64,000 bases of DNA. It comes from Sorex araneus (lineage: Eukaryota; Chordata; Mammalia; Eulipotyphla; Soricidae). Where the stretch lies: the NCBI RefSeq assembly GCF_027595985.1, contig NC_073304.1:44823637-44887636 (forward strand), written 5' to 3'. The notes beneath the pieces are model-generated. The model was not told the origin of the DNA. It worked only from the letters and a program-made list of their open reading frames with translations, and did no database searches. The position numbers were made by a program, and so were the translations under genes. Shown piece after piece: positions 59,473 to 64,000 of this stretch (within the stretch, counting starts at the first letter, position 1; each line of letters starts with the position of its first letter).

Positions 59473-59747
59473 AAGCCAAAACAAACAAACAAAAAGATTT
59501 ATATCAATCAAAGCATCACATCACACCTAAAGAAACTTTATCACTGTGCAAGTTTAAAGTTCACATAAGACTAACATGCTTTTCAAACAAGGGTGAGCCT
59601 TTTAAAAACTGAAAATGATTGTGTATCAAAGTTCACATTAATTCTAGAGCTGAGACTAACAAAGTAACCCATTCAATTTCACAAGCTCTTTCTGTTCAGG
59701 TCTTCAGAATTACTCTCTTCTCTCACTATTTTTGAAAAACACACCCA

Positions 59748-59905
59748 AAGGGCTGGCACTTGCCTTTCATGTGGCTGACCTGGGCTTGATCTCCAGCACC
59801 CCATAAGGTTCATCGAGCCCCACCAGGAGAGATTAATGAAGCCAGGACTAATCCCTAAGTACTGCCAGGTATGGCTCCCAAACCAACAAAACACACCAAC
59901 AAAAA
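59748..59905 (+). repeat. SINE-A, head-shortened
   Basis: AAGGGCTGGCACTTGCCTTTC joins the head directly to the anticodon-arm region; end TGCCAGGTATGGCTCCC. Confidence 0.75.
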
Positions 59906-60044
59906 CAGACACATAAATAATATGTAGTTTATAGGCCAAAATTAAAGTGTTAACCCTAAAATGTAACATTAAAAATACAGCAAGCAAGCTGGTTTTTATA
60001 AATGAAAAGTAAAATCCTGAAAGACAGAAACGGTACCAATTTTT

Positions 60045-60215
60045 TTTTTTTTTTGGTGGTGGTGGGGCACCTAGCAATGCTCAGAGCTTACTCCTGGCTC
60101 TGAACTCAGGTGAGGTTCTCCAAGTGGGGCTGAAGGGACTATATGGGGTGCTAGGATCGAAGCCAGGTTGGTCATGTGTAAGGCAAACTCCCTACTGTTG
60201 TACTCTCTTCCGCTC
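60045..60215 (-). repeat. SINE-A, old
   Basis: T13 start, GGGGCACCTAGCAATGCTCA to GTACTCTCTTCCGCTC. Confidence 0.75.
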
Positions 60216-60388
60216 AGGTATTAGAAGAGCATGATTAATGAAGATCTGACTAAAGGGATCAGAAATAGGTTCTACAGCACTGCATTCACATGACCTGCTC
60301 TTCAGCCCTAAAATAGTTCTCATGTCAACTAGTTTAACAGGGACACTTTCATCAAAAAGGTAAAAAACAGAATCAACCATCTGTGTTT

Positions 60389-60599
60389 AAATATGATGAG
60401 ATGGGGCTGGAGAGATAGCACAGCGGGTAGGGCATTTGCCTTGCACGCGGCCGACCCGGGTTCAAATCCCAGCATCCCATATGGTCCCCTGAGCATGGCC
60501 AGGGGTAATTCCTAAGTGCAGAGCCAGGAGTAACCCCTGTGCATCGCCAGGTGTGACCCAAAAAGCCAAAAAAAAAATAATAATAAATACGATGAGATG
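60389..60599 (+). repeat. SINE-A, very young, with target-site duplications
   Basis: Copy 60404-60584, near-consensus throughout, flanked by AAATATGATGAGATG (60389-60403) and AAATACGATGAGATG (60585-60599). Perfect GCGGCCGACCCGGGTTC with unmutated CpGs. Confidence 0.95.
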
Positions 60600-60801
60600 C
60601 AGAATATGAAATATTCAGATTTTCTAAAAAGTTATTCTGGAACAGGAGTTATTGCTAACTATTAAGATGAGGCCTAACTGTCACCTTAATGTGCCCGTTA
60701 AGCCCCTCTACCCCCAAAAGATAACAGTGGTGCCTGGGACCTCTCATATGCAATTTTCTGCTGGTTGAGCTCTGGTCCCAGAACACAATAATTTTAAAAC
60801 A

Positions 60802-61045
60802 AGACTGGAGCGATAGCAAAGCAGGTAGGGCATTTGCCTTGCATGTGGCTGACCCGGGTTTGATTCCTCTGTCCCTCTTGGAGAGCTTGGCAAGCTACCG
60901 AGAGTATCCTGTCCACACAGCAGAGACTGGCAAACTACCCATGGCATATTTGATAAGCCAAAAACAGTAACAAATCTTACAATGGAGACATTACTGGTGT
61001 CTGCTCAAGCAAATCGATGAACAATGGGATTACATTGCTACAAAA
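60802..61045 (+). repeat. SINE-B, short version, full length
   Basis: AGACTGGAGCGATAGCAAAG head, GGTTTGATTCCTCTGTCCC, TTGGAGAGCTTGGCAAGCT, GGAGACATTACTGGTGTC, end near CAATGGGATTACATTG. Confidence 0.92.
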
Positions 61046-61059
61046 TTTATTAATTATTA

Positions 61060-61203
61060 TTTTTGGTTTTTGGGTCACACCCAGAGGTGCTTTGGGCTTA
61101 CTTCTGGCTGGCTTTGGGGACCATATGGGCTGTCAGAGATCAAACCAATGTGGGTTGTACGCAAGGCATGCACCCTAGCCACTACACTACTGCTCTAGCT
61201 CCC
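61060..61203 (-). repeat. SINE-A with internal deletion
   Basis: TTTTGGGTCACACCCAGAGG to CTACTGCTCTAGCTCCC; the middle of the body is missing. Confidence 0.82.
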
Positions 61204-61232
61204 CAATTTAAAATTTATTTTAAAACACATTA

Positions 61233-61440
61233 GAAAAGTGAAACATGGGGCTGGAGTGATAGCACAGCGGGTAGGGCATTTGCCTCACACACGGCTAACC
61301 CGGGTTCGATTCCCAGCATCCCATATGGTCCCCTGAGCACCGCCAGGAGTAATTCCTGAGTGCAGAGCCAGGAGTAACCCCTGTGCAACGCCGGGTGTGA
61401 CTGAAAAAAGCAAAAAAAGAAAAAAAGAAAAGCGAAACAT
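61233..61440 (+). repeat. SINE-A, young, with target-site duplications
   Basis: Copy 61247-61426 between GAAAAGTGAAACAT (61233-61246) and GAAAAGCGAAACAT (61427-61440). Confidence 0.94.
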
Positions 61441-61592
61441 TTCTGTGATCCCTATGGTCTTTATCAGGAAAAATGTTAATTCAAAGAGGCTTAAGGAAAG
61501 TAAATTCAACAATTATGAGTGATTACTGGCCACAGGAGATTTCAGAGTCTCACCCAACTGTGGAGGAGTATGGGACTATGTGGTTATCAAAT

Positions 61593-61785
61593 CTGAATGT
61601 AAATTTTTTTTTTCTTTTTGGGTCACACCTGGCGATTCACAGGGGTTACTTCTGGCTCTGCACTCAGGAATCACCCCGGTGGTGCTCAGGGGACCATATG
61701 GAATGCTGGGAATCGAACCCGGGTCAGCTGTGTGCAAGGCAATCACTCTACCCGCCGTGCTATTTCTCCAGCCCCTGAATGTAAA
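61593..61785 (-). repeat. SINE-A, young, with target-site duplications
   Basis: Copy 61604-61774 between CTGAATGTAAA at 61593-61603 and 61775-61785. Opposite in orientation to the copy 180 bp away at 61247, so the intronic RNA could fold on itself. Confidence 0.93.
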
Positions 61786-61911
61786 GTTTTGATAAAGGCA
61801 AGTAACTACATGGAAAAGTAAAACACTACAGATATATAAGAAATCATGATTTTTCTGTTGTTAGTGGGGGGGGAAGGATGGTACCAAAAAATATATGTTC
61901 TATTTGATTTT

Positions 61912-62032
61912 TTGGGGGAGGGCACACCTTAATTATGCTTAGGAGATTGTGTACAGGATGCTGAGGATTAAATTTGGGTTGGCAGGAAGCAAGGCAAGCA
62001 CTTTTTCCACTGCATTGTCTCTTCAGTTCCAA
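61912..62032 (-). repeat. SINE-A, old, shortened
   Basis: GGGGGAGGGCACACCTTAAT to GCATTGTCTCTTCAGTTCC. Confidence 0.65.
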
Positions 62033-62047
62033 AAACAAATTTTTAAA

Positions 62048-62258
62048 TTAGAATTTTTTTTTTCTTTTTGGGTCACACCCGGCGCTGCACAGGGGTTACT
62101 CCTGGCTCATGCACTCAGGAATCACTCATGGCGGTGCTTGGGGGACCATATGGGATACTGGGAATCGAACCTGGGTCGCCCACATGCAAGGCAAACGCCC
62201 TACTGCTGTGCTGATAAACCAGTAGGGGCTATCGCCCCAGCCCCTATTGGTTTATCAG
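62048..62258 (-). repeat. SINE-A with a templated inverted insertion in its head
   Basis: Young copy (T10, GGGTCACACCCGGCGCTGCA). Between GCTGTGCT and ATCGCCCCAGCCCC it carries about 19 extra bases that are the reverse complement of the SINE edge plus its right flank (62239-62258). Confidence 0.9.
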
Positions 62259-62669
62259 GCATTTTATTGTGCATTAAGAAATTTGGTATTCGAAAGTTTC
62301 TGAACATTTAATATTTTTTTCATTTTTTTTTCAACAACCACATGTCACCTGGATTTTCTATATTTACCAGACATTTATCTGAACAAAATTGCTGGGTACT
62401 GTGTTGGGCTTTGAGGCAATTAATAGAATTACACGAAATATGTTCACAACAAAAAATCTAAAAGCTGAAGTTGGGGTAACTGTCCACAAGGTCATTTGTG
62501 GATACCCCAGAGCAACTTAAGGATCTCAAGGAAGGAGGTAGAGTCTTGAAAAGTGGTGCCTCTGTAGTGAGTAAACAGCTGGGAACAAGAGGATAGGGAC
62601 CCTAGAGAAAGTACAGCTTGTACAAAGGCTGAGGGGAGGAGGCACGAATCTGTGAGACATGGTAAACAG

Positions 62670-62832
62670 TTCAGGGGCTGGAGACATGGTAGTACAGTGG
62701 GAAGGCGCTTTCTGACCTGGGTTCAATCTGGGGCACCCCAATATGATCCGAACTATCATCAGGGACTATCCCGGCTATTCCTCAGTACAGCCAGGAGTTA
62801 AGCCCTGCACACAGTGAGATGTGACCAAAAAC
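62670..62832 (+). repeat. SINE-A, old
   Basis: AGGGGCTGGAGACATGGTAG head, B-box-like GGGTTCAATCTGG, end GTGAGATGTGACCAAAAAC. Confidence 0.78.
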
Positions 62833-63089
62833 ATTAAAAGTGTAAGCAGTTCAGATTGGTTGAAATTTAGAAAGCATGTGAAGTGTCAGTGTCACAATGC
62901 TCAGTTTTTCGTCTTCCGGCATTCAAGATTTTCAAAACAGAGGGCTGAACTCAGTAGAAGCTTTATTTGAGGAAGAGAAAGACAAAGCAAGGATGCTGGG
63001 GCTCAGGGTGTAAGTAAGAGGCCCAGGAATGTTCAAAAAAATCACTTCTTTGGTATTTTCTTTTTTAAGTACTCATTCTTCGAATCATT

Positions 63090-63500
63090 TTAATTTATTT
63101 ATTCATTTATTTATTTACTTATTTATTTCTTTTCTTTTTGGGTCGCATCCGGCGATGCACAGGGACTACTCCTGGCTCTTCACTCAGGAATTACTCCTGG
63201 CAATGCTCAGGGGACCATATGGGATGCTGGGAATAGAACCTGGGTTGGCCAAGTGCAAGGCAAATGCCCTACCGCTGTACTATCGCTCCAGCCCCAAAAG
63301 TAAATGACATGTTTTGCTTTTTTTTTGTTTTGTTTTGTTTTTTTGCTTTTTGGGTCACACCTGGCGATGCTCAGAGGTTCCTCCTGGCTCAGCACTCAGG
63401 AATCACTCCTGGTGGTGCTCAGGGGACCCTACGGGATGCTGGGAATCGAACTCGGGTTTGCCAGGCAAATGCCCTACCCGCTGTGCTACCACTCCAGACC
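63090..63500 (-). repeat. (TTTA)n tract and two SINE-A copies
   Basis: TTTA units at 63090-63130 form the tail of the first copy (63131-63296). A second, younger copy (63340-63500) follows after 45 bp and has lost a few bases between GGGTTTGCCA and GGCAAATGCC. Confidence 0.88.
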
Positions 63501-64000
63501 TCCTCCCCTTCTGTACTTTCTTAAGCAGGGAGCTTGGTGAGCACTTTTCCTTAGGTTTAAGACAGAGGGGTTGGGGAAGAGGAGAATGTCTGGATTAGCT
63601 CCTTCAATTCCTGGGCCTGAGCCCATTCTAACTTCCACTCAGGCAATTTTTCTCTGGTGCCATGTTTTACTAATTTCCCCTTTAACTATTTGCCCCCGTA
63701 TCATTAACAGAAAGTCTTCCCACCAAGACTTCCATCATCCCTGTCAGAGTCAGTTCATCTGAATAAACTTTCTTCAACTACGAGGGACAGATCAGCAATG
63801 TTAAGAGTAAATGGGCCTCAAGAACAGCGCGTGCCTGCGATACAAAGAGCGGACAATCGGATAATCTCGTCTTCCTTTGTATGTGGGCACAGTGGATAGC
63901 TTGGACACTAAAAGCGCAGTTCTCGGAATAAAACTATCTCTGCCCTGACCCTGGACAGAGTGAACTCTCCCAATCTCTGGGCAAAGAGAGAAACAATATC

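Larger units (their letters stand above)
56888..64000 (-). other. MAPK1IP1L intron 1 (partial), SINE-rich
   Basis: Everything upstream of exon 2 within the window. No CpG-island-like block or further exon could be recognised, so the promoter should lie beyond 64,000. 56888-57238, 58851-59200, 62260-62669, 62833-63089 and 63503-64000 hold no repeat or gene that I can name. Confidence 0.75.

Noticed and set aside
63780-63960. Possible MAPK1IP1L first exon or CpG-rich promoter at the right edge
   Set aside because: Only a handful of CpGs (near 63826-63870), no island and no convincing minus-strand donor; the promoter is more likely beyond the window.

Overview
This is a stretch of mammalian nuclear DNA. 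It is dominated by several dozen copies of a tRNA-headed SINE whose head (GGGGCTGGAGCGATAGCACAG) and body ending GTGTGACCCAAAAA I associate from memory with shrews (Sorex, Soricidae). L1 pieces, mammal-wide MIR relics and many long microsatellites fill most of the rest. The genus is an inference from the SINE type; placental mammal is certain.

Layout. 1-49,600 is intergenic: SINEs in both orientations, L1 tails, microsatellites and short unique stretches with no recognisable host exon. The main landmark there is a full-length processed pseudogene of the splicing regulator TRA2A (4,453-7,498). It has 14-bp target-site duplications and a poly(A) tail, and appears to carry the unspliced-out 'poison' exon between its first two coding exons. 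It was later hit by an L1-tailed retroposon and by a SINE, each with its own target-site duplication. Other structures include a 1-kb retroposon with two GC-rich 5' modules (21,522-22,533), a non-tandem 0.23-kb duplication dropped into a SINE (15.2 kb copied to 16.3 kb), serial SINE insertions into one recurring target (20.6-21.1 kb), a pre-miRNA-sized hairpin (29.8 kb), a roughly 28-bp minisatellite (31.0-31.3 kb) and a doubtful ERV LTR (40.0-40.5 kb).

49,600-64,000 belongs mostly to one minus-strand host gene, MAPK1IP1L (MISSL). Its last three exons lie at 56,866-56,887 (22-nt exon with the ATG and six codons), 55,526-56,224 (the whole Pro-rich body) and 54,488-54,499 (last three codons and stop). 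A repeat-poor 3' UTR follows toward about 51.0 kb. Intron 1 runs from 56,888 to the end of the window and is full of SINEs; the non-coding first exon and promoter are outside the window. A truncated 5S rRNA pseudogene lies in the intron between the first two coding exons.

There is one protein-coding gene, so no pathway can be assembled. The most interesting biology is (i) MAPK1IP1L sharing both N-terminal sequence and the unusual 'six-codon exon, then one big Pro-rich exon' layout with LGALS3 (galectin-3), its neighbour in human; (ii) the poison-exon-bearing TRA2A retrocopy; (iii) the modular L1-tailed retroposon.

Naming: 'SINE-A' means the tRNA head plus the body ending GTGTGACCCAAAAA; 'SINE-B' means the same head plus a different body containing TCTCGGAGAGCCTGGCAAG. 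Boundaries of old SINE fragments are good to about 10 bases.
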